Shown: piece after piece, positions 12,828-21,799 of the stretch
How the letters are laid out: every line of letters starts with the position of its first letter
How positions within the stretch are numbered: the first letter of the stretch is position 1
NCBI GenBank assembly: GCA_017482465.1
Contig: JAFUMW010000101.1
Location: 1 to 36,283 of the forward strand
DNA: 36,283 bases
DNA from: Clostridia bacterium
Lineage (GTDB): Bacteria > Bacillota > Clostridia > Oscillospirales > CAG-272
Direction of reading: 5' to 3'
The notes under the pieces: generated by a model
What the model was told of the DNA's origin: nothing
Database searches by the model: none
What the model saw: the letters and a program-made list of their open reading frames with translations, nothing else
Made by a program: the position numbers and the translations under genes

Positions 12828-15800
12828 ATGGCAAGAAGAAAAATCTCCATGGACGGTAACACCGCTGCCGCGCACGTCAGCTACGCGTTTACGGAAGTTG
12901 CCGGAATTTATCCTATCACTCCCTCCAGCCCTATGGCGGAAGTGACAGACACATGGTCGGCTAACGACAAGAACATCTTCGGCGAGCCTGCAAGAAACAT
13001 CTTTGGCGAAAGAGTAAAGATGATCGAAATGCAGTCCGAAGCGGGTGCGGCAGGTACCGTACACGGAAGCCTTGCAGCCGGCGCTCTCACAACTACATAC
13101 ACTGCATCTCAGGGTCTGCTTCTCATGATCCCGAACATGTACAAGATCGCGGGTGAGCTTCTCCCCTGCGTTATCCATGTTTCGGCTCGTTGTGTAGCTT
13201 CCCATGCACTTAACATTTTCGGTGACCACTCCGACGTTTACGCTTGTCGTCAGACAGGCTTTGCTATGCTTGCTGAGTCCAATCCTCAGGAAGTTATGGA
13301 CCTCGGTGCTGTAGCTCACCTCGCTACGATCAAGGGACGCGTTCCTTTCCTCAACTTCTTCGACGGTTTCCGTACATCTCACGAGATCCAGAAGATCGAG
13401 GCTTGGGAAACTGAAGACCTTAAGGAAATGGTCGATATGGACGCGATCGCACAGTTCCGTGCACGCGCTATCAACCCTGAGCATCCCGTTCTCCGCGGTT
13501 CGGCTGAAAACGGCGACATCTTCTTCCAGCACAGAGAAGCGTGCAACAGCTACTATGATGCGCTTCCCGCTATCGTTGAAGAATATATGGATAAGGTAAA
13601 CGCTAAGATCGGTACCGACTACAAGCTCTTCAACTATTACGGTGCTCCCGACGCAGACAGAGTTATCATTGCGATGGGCTCTTTCTGTGACGTTGCCGAA
13701 GAAGTTATAGACTACATGCTTGCTAAGGGCGAAAAGGTAGGTCTTGTTAAGGTAAGACTTTACAGACCCTTCTGCGCTGACAAGCTCGTTGAAGCTATCC
13801 CTGCAACTGCTAAGAAGATCGCAGTTCTCGACAGAACAAAGGAACCCGGTGCACTCGGCGAACCTCTTTATCTTGACGTTGTTACAGCTCTCGCAACAAA
13901 GGGCGTAGCAAAGAAGATAGTAGGCGGACGTTACGGCCTCGGCTCCAAGGATACAACTCCTGCATCCGTATTTGCGGTATTCGAAAACCTTGCAAAGGAT
14001 GAACCTAAGAACAACTTCACTATCGGTATCGTAGACGATGTAACCGGTCTTTCTCTCGAAGAAAAGGTTGCTCCCGATACAGCTCCCGAAGGAACTATCG
14101 CATGTAAGTTCTGGGGTCTCGGCGGCGACGGTACAGTTGGTGCTAACAAGAACTCCATCAAGATCCTCGGTGACCACACCGACAAGTATGTTCAGGCATA
14201 CTTCCAGTACGACTCCAAGAAGACCGGCGGTGTAACTATTTCTCACCTCCGTTTCGGCGATCAGCCCATCAAGAGCCCGTACTACATCACAAAGGCAAAC
14301 TTTGTTGCTTGCCATAACCCTGCATACATCCTTAACGGCTACAAGATCGTTAACGACGTTAAGCCGGGCGGAACATTCCTTCTTGACTGCCAGTGGGATG
14401 CTGCAGAGCTTGATGCAAAGCTCCCCGCATCGGTAAAGAGCTATATCGCAAACAACGATGTACAGTTCTACACCATCGACGCTACATCCCTTGCTATCAA
14501 GGAAGTAGGCAACGCTAAGGTTAAGAATACAATACTCCAGTCTGCATTCTTTGCACTTGCAAAGGTCATGCCTATCGACGAAGCTATCGGTTACATGAAG
14601 AAGGCTGCTACAAAGTCTTACTCCAAGTTCGGTGACGCTGTTGTTGAACAGAACCACAAGGCTATCGAAATGGGCGCAGGCGCGCTTAACAAGGTTGACG
14701 TTCCCGCATCCTGGAAGAACGCCGGAGAAACTCCTGCGGATGTTCCCGCGACAGGAACACGTGAGGACCTCGTTAAGTTCGTTAATACCGTTGTTAAGCC
14801 CGTATCGAAGATGGACGGTGACTCGCTCCCCGTTTCCGCATTCGTTGACATGGCTGACGGTACATTCCCGCAGGGTACTGCCGCTTACGAAAAGCGCGGT
14901 GTTGCTGTAAGCGTACCTGTATGGCATCCCGAAAATTGTATACAGTGTAACAACTGTGCGTTTGTATGTCCTCACGCAGCTATCCGTCCTTACGCTATGA
15001 GCGAGGAGGAAGCCGCTAACGCACCTGCAAGCACAAAGTTCACTGAAAAGCCCGCAATGCAGACAAACTACAAGTTTACAATGGCTGTAAGCCCGCTTGA
15101 CTGTATGGGTTGTACTCTCTGCGTAAAGGCTTGTCCCACAAAGCCCGAAAAGAGAGCTCTCGAAATGGTATCCAAGGATTCCCAGCTCGATCAGCAGGCA
15201 GCATTCGATTACGCTGTAGCTAACGTAGCTGAAAAGGAACTTCCTTACAAGGAAAATTCTGTTAAGGGCAGCCAGTTCAAGCAGCCCCTGCTTGAGTTCT
15301 CCGGCTCTTGTGCAGGTTGTGCGGAAACATCATATGCACGCCTTATCACACAGCTCTTCGGTGAAAGAATGTACATCTCGAACGCTACCGGTTGTTCCTC
15401 CATCTGGGGCGGTTCGGCACCTGCTACACCTTACACAGTAAACCGTGAGAGCGGACGCGGTCCCGCATGGGCTAACTCGCTCTTCGAGGATAATGCTGAG
15501 CACGGTCTCGGTATGGCACTCGGTCAGGGTACTATCCGTAACAAGCTCATCGCTAAGATCGAAGAAATGGCTAAGTCCGACAAGGCTTCCGATTCCTTCA
15601 AGGCAGCTGCTGAAGCTTACCTTGCAACAAAGGATGACGGTAAGGCTAACGAAAAGGCTACAAAGGATCTCGTTGTTGAGCTTGAAAAGGCAGCAGCTGC
15701 AGGTTGTCCCACAGCTCCCGCTATTCTCGCTGAAAAGGATTACCTCTCCAAGAAGTCTGTATGGATCTTCGGTGGTGACGGTTGGGCATACGATATCGGC

Positions 15801-16400
15801 TTCGGCGGTCTTGACCACGTACTCGCTTCGGGTGAAGACGTAAACATCATGGTATTCGATACAGAAGTTTACTCCAACACAGGCGGACAGGCGTCCAAGG
15901 CTTCCAGCATCGGTCAGGTTGCTCAGTTCGCAGCTGCAGGTAAGGCTATCGGCAAGAAGAATCTTGCGGAGATTGCAATGTCCTACGGCTATGTATACGT
16001 AGCACAGGTTGCTATGGGTGCTGACATGAACCAGCTTCTCAAGGCTCTTACAGAGGCTGAAGCTTACCATGGTCCGTCCCTCATCATTGGCTACGCACCT
16101 TGCGAAATGCACGGTATCGCCAAGGGCGGTATGCAGAACTGCCAGCAGGAAATGAAGAAGGCGGTAGATGCAGGATATTGGAACCTCTTCCGTTACAATC
16201 CTACTCTCGAAGAAAGCAAGCTCGTTATCGACTCCAAGGATCCCACCGGCGATTACAAGGAATTCATCGCTAACGAAGCACGTTACTCGCGTCTCGCTAA
16301 GTCCTTCCCCGACAGAGCCGCTGAACTCTTCGACAAGGCTGAAGCATATGCTAAGGCAAGACATGAAAGACTCGTTAAGATGGGCGAGCTTTACAAATAA
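12828..16400 (+). CDS. nifJ: Pyruvate:ferredoxin (flavodoxin) oxidoreductase
   Basis: Single-chain PFOR, 1190 residues, converts pyruvate and CoA to acetyl-CoA, CO2 and reduced ferredoxin in the cytoplasm, a central fermentation step. The N-terminal domain carries AAHVSYAFTEVAGIYPITPSSPMAE and the pyruvate-pocket IEMQSEAGAAGTVHG. The ferredoxin-like domain has two 4Fe-4S motifs, Cys704/707/710/714 and Cys759/762/765/769. The proximal cluster uses Cys828, Cys831 and, late in the chain, a Cys near 1105. The thiamine diphosphate motif begins at GGDGWAYD (about 982) and runs to DTEVYSNTGGQ. Strong codon bias indicates very high expression. AGGAGG precedes the ATG. It is transcribed alone. Confidence 0.98.
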   Translation: MARRKISMDGNTAAAHVSYAFTEVAGIYPITPSSPMAEVTDTWSANDKNIFGEPARNIFGERVKMIEMQSEAGAAGTVHGSLAAGALTTTYTASQGLLLMIPNMYKIAGELLPCVIHVSARCVASHALNIFGDHSDVYACRQTGFAMLAESNPQEVMDLGAVAHLATIKGRVPFLNFFDGFRTSHEIQKIEAWETEDLKEMVDMDAIAQFRARAINPEHPVLRGSAENGDIFFQHREACNSYYDALPAIVEEYMDKVNAKIGTDYKLFNYYGAPDADRVIIAMGSFCDVAEEVIDYMLAKGEKVGLVKVRLYRPFCADKLVEAIPATAKKIAVLDRTKEPGALGEPLYLDVVTALATKGVAKKIVGGRYGLGSKDTTPASVFAVFENLAKDEPKNNFTIGIVDDVTGLSLEEKVAPDTAPEGTIACKFWGLGGDGTVGANKNSIKILGDHTDKYVQAYFQYDSKKTGGVTISHLRFGDQPIKSPYYITKANFVACHNPAYILNGYKIVNDVKPGGTFLLDCQWDAAELDAKLPASVKSYIANNDVQFYTIDATSLAIKEVGNAKVKNTILQSAFFALAKVMPIDEAIGYMKKAATKSYSKFGDAVVEQNHKAIEMGAGALNKVDVPASWKNAGETPADVPATGTREDLVKFVNTVVKPVSKMDGDSLPVSAFVDMADGTFPQGTAAYEKRGVAVSVPVWHPENCIQCNNCAFVCPHAAIRPYAMSEEEAANAPASTKFTEKPAMQTNYKFTMAVSPLDCMGCTLCVKACPTKPEKRALEMVSKDSQLDQQAAFDYAVANVAEKELPYKENSVKGSQFKQPLLEFSGSCAGCAETSYARLITQLFGERMYISNATGCSSIWGGSAPATPYTVNRESGRGPAWANSLFEDNAEHGLGMALGQGTIRNKLIAKIEEMAKSDKASDSFKAAAEAYLATKDDGKANEKATKDLVVELEKAAAAGCPTAPAILAEKDYLSKKSVWIFGGDGWAYDIGFGGLDHVLASGEDVNIMVFDTEVYSNTGGQASKASSIGQVAQFAAAGKAIGKKNLAEIAMSYGYVYVAQVAMGADMNQLLKALTEAEAYHGPSLIIGYAPCEMHGIAKGGMQNCQQEMKKAVDAGYWNLFRYNPTLEESKLVIDSKDPTGDYKEFIANEARYSRLAKSFPDRAAELFDKAEAYAKARHERLVKMGELYK

Positions 16401-16454
16401 TATCGCGCTTGTAAACTCTTTATAAAATAGAATTTACTTCCCGATATGCTTAAA

Positions 16455-16478
16455 GTTTTCACGGTTATTTGTGAAAAC
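16455..16478 (+). other. Hairpin downstream of nifJ
   Basis: GTTTTCAC (16455-16462) and GTGAAAAC (16471-16478) form a perfect 8-bp stem with an 8-base loop. It has no T tract, so it is more likely an RNA 3'-end stabiliser or processing structure before the main terminator. Confidence 0.6.
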
Positions 16479-16495
16479 AGAAGCGAATACTTACA

Positions 16496-16532
16496 AAGAG
16501 CCTCCGCGAAAGCGGAGGCTCTTGATTTTTTT
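16496..16532 (+). terminator. Strong intrinsic terminator after nifJ
   Basis: A 12-bp perfect stem, AAGAGCCTCCGC (16496-16507) with GCGGAGGCTCTT (16512-16523), is capped by a GAAA tetraloop and followed by a T-rich run. The Shine-Dalgarno of the next gene begins about five bases later. Confidence 0.93.
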
Positions 16533-16548
16533 CAAAAAGGATATGCTT

Positions 16549-16878
16549 ATGAAAAATCACGTTCTTGTTTTAGGGACATTGGCAATCATTTTCGGGATGA
16601 TCTCGGGGACTGTAAGAAAAAATGAGATAGTCGGCTCATGGAGAAGTGATAGCAGTATAGTTTCTTTTGAAAGCAGCGGCAGATGTATTATTGACGGCGA
16701 GTGTGCCGGATACAGACTTCAGGGTGACGGGAATTTATGTTTAAGCAGAGCAGGCCGCGCTGAAATATATCCGTATATGATCTCGTTTGACGGCGAAAGC
16801 ATGTATTTTAACGGCAAGCGGTATGTAAAGACCGCTCAGTCGGGACTTGAAAGATCAATAATTGAGTTTTTGCTGTAA
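16549..16878 (+). CDS. Small membrane-anchored or secreted protein of unknown function
   Basis: Unrecognised protein of 109 residues. The N-terminus has a basic start and one hydrophobic stretch (about residues 4-22, VLVLGTLAIIFGMISG), so it is exported or anchored. The rest begins NEIVGSWRSDSSIVSFESSG and alternates short strands, a pattern seen in small lipocalin-like or DUF5640-type beta-barrel proteins. That likeness is weak. The start at 16549 is chosen because AAAGGA lies seven bases upstream; an ATG six bases earlier is too close. It follows the nifJ terminator immediately, with no clear promoter of its own, and its 3' end overlaps the convergent M23 gene by 43 bp. Confidence 0.6.
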   Translation: MKNHVLVLGTLAIIFGMISGTVRKNEIVGSWRSDSSIVSFESSGRCIIDGECAGYRLQGDGNLCLSRAGRAEIYPYMISFDGESMYFNGKRYVKTAQSGLERSIIEFLL

Positions 16879-17861
16879 TGCTCGCCTGTATCCTTGCTGT
16901 ATGCGATGTCGGCACGGTTTTTGGCGAGAAATTTCGTAAATTCGTACATGTCGAGCCATATCTGATTCCACCCGTCTTTTTGAGAGCTGTCGAAAATTAT
17001 CTGCAGACCGAAATGAAGATGCGGGACGTTTATGTTGTTTGTGTCCTGTTTTGAGCTGTATCCGGTCATACCGAGATATCCGATGACCTCGCCCGCGTTT
17101 ATGATCTTGCCCTCATATATGTCGTTGTACGGATGCCCCTTACGCAGATGTGCATAGTAATAATAGCGTTTGCCGTCAAATGAGCGGATACCGATACGCC
17201 ATCCTCCGAATCGGTTCCAGCCGCAGGCTTCAACATATCCGCTCTCGACGGCGATGATCGGTGTGCCGACCGAGCCCATCATATCGTGGCCGAGATGAAC
17301 ACGCTTGTACCCAAAGCTCCGTGCCGCACCGAAATCGTCGTAATGATTATAGTAATATCCTCCCGCAATAGGTGAGAACAGCTTGAGCCCGTATCTTTTT
17401 TGGTAGAATACGCCATCTTTTTCGCGGTCTGTGATGACGGCGTATTCTCCGACCATTCCTCCGAGCACCGCCGAGTAGGCTTTGAGATAATAGTTAAGCG
17501 TTTTGGTGTTATTGGTGATATCTTCCGGAGATTCACCTGTGCAAAGACGGTCGTAAAAGCTCTGCATATCCGATTTTTTATAGTTTTTGAAGCTGCCGCC
17601 GTATTTTACGGCGAGAAGCGACAACAGTGTTATGTGACTTACATGAGTGTCACTGCCGTAGCTGTCCACATCAAATTTTACAGCGTCGGCAAGAGCCTGT
17701 GCAGTGATATCAAAGTCGATCCATTTTATATAGTCCGATCCGTCCGCGGCGACCGTAACGGTTTTCATGTCCGTGCGATACGCGACATGTTCAAACAGCA
17801 TAAGCACGCATAAAATACATAGATATATAGACTGAATGGCACGGCGTTTATAAATTTTCAC
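16836..17861 (-). CDS. Membrane-anchored M23 family metallopeptidase
   Basis: Peptidoglycan endopeptidase of the LytM/M23 type, about 341 residues. A single transmembrane segment follows a basic start (AIQSIYLCILCVLMLFEHVAY). A helical linker precedes the catalytic domain. Zinc and catalytic motifs are complete: RVHLGHDMMG (HxxxD), YYYAHLRKG and NVPHLHFG. It acts on wall peptides outside the membrane; related proteins work in division or spore engulfment. The frame has an ATG at 17876, but that has no ribosome site, while GTG at 17861 has AGGGG seven bases upstream, so I prefer the GTG. It lies divergent from nusB and convergent with the small gene at 16549. Confidence 0.88.
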   Translation of the reverse strand: MKIYKRRAIQSIYLCILCVLMLFEHVAYRTDMKTVTVAADGSDYIKWIDFDITAQALADAVKFDVDSYGSDTHVSHITLLSLLAVKYGGSFKNYKKSDMQSFYDRLCTGESPEDITNNTKTLNYYLKAYSAVLGGMVGEYAVITDREKDGVFYQKRYGLKLFSPIAGGYYYNHYDDFGAARSFGYKRVHLGHDMMGSVGTPIIAVESGYVEACGWNRFGGWRIGIRSFDGKRYYYYAHLRKGHPYNDIYEGKIINAGEVIGYLGMTGYSSKQDTNNINVPHLHFGLQIIFDSSQKDGWNQIWLDMYEFTKFLAKNRADIAYSKDTGEHYSKNSIIDLSSPD

Positions 17862-17902
17862 TTTTTTACCCCTCATAAGTTTGTATCTGTTTCAAAAATT
17901 TG

Positions 17903-17931
17903 TTGACAATGGGAATTGTATATTATATAAT
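17903..17931 (+). promoter_or_regulatory. Consensus sigma-A promoter of the nusB-dnaE run
   Basis: TTGACA (17903-17908), a 17-bp spacer, then TATAAT (17926-17931). Both hexamers are perfect. The leader to nusB is about 70 nt. Confidence 0.85.
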
Positions 17932-18009
17932 ATAAATATATTTAATATAATGGGCAACTATTACAAATCAGCGGACAAATATGAAAGTCTGAAAGGAATG
18001 GCAAAGACT

Positions 18010-18417
18010 ATGAACAGACATGAAGCAAGAGAAGCGGCACTCGGACTTGTTTTTGAAAGATCATTCAAGCCCGATGAGGACAGCTCAAAGCTTTACGAGC
18101 TTGCAAAAGAGGAGAGAGCGCTTGAAGAGGATGAATACGTGCGCCGTGTGACGGCGGGCGTGTTTGAAAATCTTGAAAGGATCGACGCTCTTATAGAAGG
18201 ATCGGCAAAGGGATGGAAGATAAACCGTATGCCCGGCGTATCGCTTGCGCTTATGCGTATCTGCGTTTACGAAATGCTTTTTGAAGCGGACATACCGATA
18301 AATGTGTCTCTTAATGAAGCCGTAGAGCTTGCAAAGAAGTTTGACGGTGATGATGCTCCGGCGTTTGTAAACGGAGTTCTCAACAAGATATCCAAAAACA
18401 TGCCGGAGAAAGCGTAA
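18010..18417 (+). CDS. nusB: Transcription antitermination factor NusB
   Basis: NusB, 135 residues, an all-helical RNA-binding protein that with NusE (S10) supports rRNA antitermination. The opening MNRHEAREAALGLVFE is the family start. The GWKINRMPGVSLALMRICVYEM segment (about 73-95) and INVSLNEAVELAKKF then NGVLNKI are the conserved C-terminal helices. The start is uncertain: AAAGGA lies 12 bases before 18010 and directly abuts an in-frame ATG at 17998. Family comparison favours 18010. It is the first gene of the long plus-strand run, and its TAA overlaps the next ATG by one base. Confidence 0.95.
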   Translation: MNRHEAREAALGLVFERSFKPDEDSSKLYELAKEERALEEDEYVRRVTAGVFENLERIDALIEGSAKGWKINRMPGVSLALMRICVYEMLFEADIPINVSLNEAVELAKKFDGDDAPAFVNGVLNKISKNMPEKA

Positions 18418-19394
18418 TGGCATCAAAAAAGCTTACGATCGGCTTTGATACGAGTAACTATACCACTTCTGCGGCTGTTTTCGATATTGAGAGCGGCGAG
18501 ATGCTGGCAAACTTGAAAATGCCTCTGCCCGTAGCAAAGGGTGAACGCGGACTCAGACAGAGTGAGGCGCTGTTTGCACATGTGAAAAATCTGCCGGAAA
18601 TATGCGAAAGGCTTCGCGGATCTTTTAAGTATGAGCAGATATGCGCGATAGGCTATTCAGCGTATCCGAGAGACGAGGCGGGCTCATACATGCCATGCTT
18701 TCTCGCAGGAAAGAGCGCCGCATATTCGCTTGCATCGGCAGGAGCGCCGATATACGCGTTTTCGCATCAGGCGGGACATGTTATGGCGGCACTGTGGCAC
18801 AGCGGCAGACGGGAGCTTTTGGATTCTCCTTTTCTGGCATTTCACGTGTCGGGAGGTACGACAGAGCTATTATACGTAAAGCCCGAGGACAGCGGCTTTG
18901 ACATAGAGCTTATAGGCGCGACGGCGGATATCAACGCAGGTCAGCTTGTCGACCGTGTCGGCGTTATGCTCGGACTCAGCTTTCCATGCGGACCTGCGCT
19001 TGAAGAACTGTCAAAGGGGTTTGATCACACAAAAAGAAAATGTACCCTTACGCAGAAAACGGTCGTCAAGGGGATAACATGCAATCTGTCGGGCGCGGAG
19101 AATAAAGCTTCAAAGGCTCTCGCAGACGGTGTTGATAAAAGCGAGATCGCATTTTTCGTGCTTGATTTTATCGCGCGCAACCTTGATGCAATGACACTGG
19201 CCGCCAAGGAAAAGTACGGCGAGATGCCTGTTCTTTATGCCGGCGGGGTCATGAGTAACGGGTATATAAAAAGCTATCTTGCGTCAAGGCATGACGCGGC
19301 GTTTGCGCCGCCCGTGTATTCGGCAGACAACGCATGCGGGACGGCGATACTCGCGGCACAGAAATATACAAAGGACAAAAATATCTGCATATAA
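18417..19394 (+). CDS. TsaD/Kae1-like ASKHA-fold protein (peptidase M22 family paralogue)
   Basis: Paralogue of TsaD, the tRNA threonylcarbamoyladenosine enzyme, 325 residues. The nucleotide-binding opening is TIGFDTSNYTTSAAVFD rather than TsaD's GIETSCDET. The metal-site pair is kept as HQAGH (about 118-122), and the distal Asp is in YSADNACG near the C-terminus. The phosphate loop FHVSGGTTELLYV is also present. The first TsaD motif, usually HGGVVPE, is replaced by RQSEALFAH. True TsaD is normally elsewhere, so this gene is probably a second, clostridial family member whose role is unknown. It is coupled to nusB by a one-base overlap, and xseA follows 24 bp later. Confidence 0.85.
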   Translation: MASKKLTIGFDTSNYTTSAAVFDIESGEMLANLKMPLPVAKGERGLRQSEALFAHVKNLPEICERLRGSFKYEQICAIGYSAYPRDEAGSYMPCFLAGKSAAYSLASAGAPIYAFSHQAGHVMAALWHSGRRELLDSPFLAFHVSGGTTELLYVKPEDSGFDIELIGATADINAGQLVDRVGVMLGLSFPCGPALEELSKGFDHTKRKCTLTQKTVVKGITCNLSGAENKASKALADGVDKSEIAFFVLDFIARNLDAMTLAAKEKYGEMPVLYAGGVMSNGYIKSYLASRHDAAFAPPVYSADNACGTAILAAQKYTKDKNICI

Positions 19395-19417
19395 TAACGG
19401 TAAAGGGGGGATCAGCG

Positions 19418-20662
19418 GTGGAATTTAATAATGAAAATGCCAAAAACGTGTTGAGCGTAACACAGCTCAACGAGTATGTAAAAATAATACTTGACCGCGA
19501 CTCTTTACTCGCATCGGTCTATATAACAGGCGAAATATCGAATTTCGTAAACCACAGGACAGGTCACTTTTACTTTACTCTCAAGGACGAAGGCGGTGTA
19601 GTTAAAGCGGTCATGTTCAAGTCAAGCAATTCAAAGCTGAAGTTCTTGCCCGAAAACGGTATGAAGGTGATAGTTCACGGCAGAGTTTCCGGATTCGTTC
19701 GCGGAGGCGATTATCAGCTTTACGCCGATGATATGGAGCCTGACGGTATCGGAAGTCTTTATATCAGATATGAGCAGCTCAAGAAAAAGCTTGAGTCGGA
19801 GGGATTGTTTGACCGTTCACGCAAGCGTCCTCTTCCCAAGATCCCGACAAGAGTGGGTATAATCACCTCTCCAACGGGTGCAGCGGTCAGAGATATGATA
19901 AATGTTACGGGAAGAAGGTTTCCGTTTGCAAAGATAATACTTTATCCTTCGCTCGTGCAGGGCGACGGCGCTCCCGAGCAGTTGATAAGAGCATTAAATT
20001 ATTTCAATGAGACAAACAGTGCCGATGTGGTAATAATCGGACGCGGAGGCGGTTCGATAGAGGATCTGTGGGCATTCAATGACGAAACGCTTGCAAGAAC
20101 TGTAGCGGCAAGCCGCATACCGGTCATATCGGCGGTCGGACATGAGACCGATTTTACGATATGCGATTTTGCATCTGATGTGCGTGCTCCGACACCGTCA
20201 GCTGCGGCAGAGCTTGCCGTACCCGATACTGCGGAGCTCAAGCGAAAGTTTGCAAATGTCGTATCCCGAATGGAGCTTTCGCTTACAAAGAAACTGGAGC
20301 TTTCAAAGCGCAGACTCGATGCGGCGGCGAAAAGCCGTGCGCTTACCTCGCCCAGATACATGATAGATGATAAGCGTATGCTCGTGCTTACAGCATCTGA
20401 GCGTATGGATAATGCGTTTTCAATGCTGTATGAGAAGAAGCGTCAGCAATTTGCACTGCAAACTGCGAGATTGCAGGCACTTAACCCGATGTCGGTAATA
20501 TCGCGCGGATATTCGGCGGTGTTTTTGGGCGACGGCACGCTTGTAAAAAGCGTAAAGCAGGTCAAAGAGGGCGACGCGTTCGCGTTCAGAACGGGTGACG
20601 GAGAGGTCGACGGAATAGTGACCTCTGTAAAACCGAAAGAGAGGGAAACAGATCATGAGTGA
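19418..20662 (+). CDS. xseA: Exodeoxyribonuclease VII large subunit
   Basis: XseA, 414 residues, catalytic subunit of exonuclease VII, which degrades single-stranded DNA in both directions. The N-terminal OB domain runs from SVTQLNEYVKIILDRD through YITGEISNFVNHRTGHFYFTLKD. The catalytic core includes RVGIITSPTGAAVRDM, VVIIGRGGGSIEDLWAFNDE and SAVGHETDFTICDFASDVRAPTPSAAAE. A coiled coil follows and a short C-terminal strand region ends the chain. The start is GTG at 19418, with AAAGGGGGG seven bases upstream. It overlaps xseB by eight bases, which suits fixed stoichiometry. Confidence 0.96.
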   Translation: MEFNNENAKNVLSVTQLNEYVKIILDRDSLLASVYITGEISNFVNHRTGHFYFTLKDEGGVVKAVMFKSSNSKLKFLPENGMKVIVHGRVSGFVRGGDYQLYADDMEPDGIGSLYIRYEQLKKKLESEGLFDRSRKRPLPKIPTRVGIITSPTGAAVRDMINVTGRRFPFAKIILYPSLVQGDGAPEQLIRALNYFNETNSADVVIIGRGGGSIEDLWAFNDETLARTVAASRIPVISAVGHETDFTICDFASDVRAPTPSAAAELAVPDTAELKRKFANVVSRMELSLTKKLELSKRRLDAAAKSRALTSPRYMIDDKRMLVLTASERMDNAFSMLYEKKRQQFALQTARLQALNPMSVISRGYSAVFLGDGTLVKSVKQVKEGDAFAFRTGDGEVDGIVTSVKPKERETDHE

Positions 20663-20891
20663 AAATAAGATGACTTTTGAACAGGCGCTTGCCAGACTGG
20701 AAGAGATCGTCGGACTTCTTGACAACGGAAGTGCTCCGCTTGATAAGTCGCTCGAGCTTTTTGAAGAGGGAGCTGGACTTGTAAAGCTCTGCTCGTCCAT
20801 GCTTGACAATGTTGAGCAGAGAGTAAAGATACTTGTTGCAGGCGAGGACGGTAATATTGAGCAAAAGGATTTCAAACCGGTGAACGAATGA
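20655..20891 (+). CDS. xseB: Exodeoxyribonuclease VII small subunit
   Basis: XseB, 78 residues, the small helical subunit that packs along the XseA coiled coil. The family block TFEQALARLEEIVGLLDNGSAPLDKSLELFEEG (about 7-39) is complete, followed by the second helix LVKLCSSMLDNVEQRVKIL. The length is usual. Its ATG lies inside the end of xseA, and its stop overlaps the ispA start by four bases (ATGA), so the three genes are translationally coupled. Confidence 0.96.
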   Translation: MSENKMTFEQALARLEEIVGLLDNGSAPLDKSLELFEEGAGLVKLCSSMLDNVEQRVKILVAGEDGNIEQKDFKPVNE

Positions 20892-21775
20892 AAAAACTGG
20901 ATATAGAAGTAAAGCTTAAAGAGAGCGCGGCGGAATTTGAAAGGCACTTTGAAAAATACTTCTTGCACGACGATGAGGACATAAAAAGAGTTACCGATGC
21001 GATGCGCTACAGCGCGATGGCGGGAGGTAAGAGAATACGTCCGTTTATCGTAAATGAATTTTGTAAGCTCTTCGGAGGAAAAACCGACGCGTCGATGCCG
21101 CTTGCCTGTGCGCTTGAATGTGTGCATACCTACTCGCTTATCCACGATGACCTGCCATGCATGGATAATGACGATCTCAGACGCGGAAAGCCCACATGTC
21201 ACAAGGCATATGGCGAGGAATTCGCTCTTTTGGCGGGAGATGCGCTTCTAACTTATGCGTTTGAGATAATAGCAGATGCAAAGTTACTTTCGGATAAAGT
21301 AAAGATCGAAGCGGTAAGGCTTATATCAACTCTTGCCGGGGTTTGCGGTATGGTCGGAGGACAGACGATAGATCTTGAGAGCGAGGGCAAGCATATCGGT
21401 ATGGAAAAGCTTATGAAGCTTCACTCGCTCAAGACCGGAGCGCTTATGCGTTGCGCGGCACTTTTGGGAGCTGTCGCGGCAGATGCGGGAGAGGCTGAAC
21501 GCAAAGCTGCGGATGATTACGCGTCAAAGATTGGGCTGGCATTTCAGATAGCCGATGATATTCTTGACGTGACCGCTGATGAAAGTGAGCTTGGCAAGCC
21601 GATCGGAAGCGACGCGCAAAACAAAAAGGTGACATTCCTTACCTTTATGAATATAAACGAGGCGCGAGAGTATGCGCAAAGAAGCGCCGTGCTTGCAAAG
21701 GATGCGATAAAGAGCTATGATGGCAGTGATGCTTTGCTGGTATTAGCCGATTATATCGTAAACCGAAATAAGTAA
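20888..21775 (+). CDS. ispA: Farnesyl diphosphate synthase-type polyprenyl synthetase
   Basis: Trans-prenyltransferase, 295 residues, condensing isopentenyl diphosphate with allylic diphosphates. Motifs in order: GGKRIRP; the first Asp-rich motif DDLPCMDNDD, with its six-residue bacterial insertion; LLAGDALLT; GGQTIDL; KTGALM; and the second Asp-rich motif DDILD followed by GKPIGSD. The HTYSLIHDD segment before the first motif is that of bacterial farnesyl synthases, giving C15 product (inference). It feeds undecaprenyl and quinone lines. It starts in an ATGA overlap with xseB. The usual dxs neighbour is absent. Confidence 0.95.
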   Translation: MKKLDIEVKLKESAAEFERHFEKYFLHDDEDIKRVTDAMRYSAMAGGKRIRPFIVNEFCKLFGGKTDASMPLACALECVHTYSLIHDDLPCMDNDDLRRGKPTCHKAYGEEFALLAGDALLTYAFEIIADAKLLSDKVKIEAVRLISTLAGVCGMVGGQTIDLESEGKHIGMEKLMKLHSLKTGALMRCAALLGAVAADAGEAERKAADDYASKIGLAFQIADDILDVTADESELGKPIGSDAQNKKVTFLTFMNINEAREYAQRSAVLAKDAIKSYDGSDALLVLADYIVNRNK

Positions 21776-21799
21776 AATATTTGGCGGTGTTTTAAGTCT

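Noticed and set aside
12792-14975. A 727-residue open frame on the minus strand opposite nifJ
   Set aside because: It has no ribosome site and no family motifs, and lies wholly antisense to a certain gene. Extreme codon bias in nifJ removes stop codons from that frame.
15330-16364. A 344-residue minus-strand frame, also opposite nifJ
   Set aside because: Same cause as the longer shadow: Cys/Ser/Val-rich translation without motifs or start signals.
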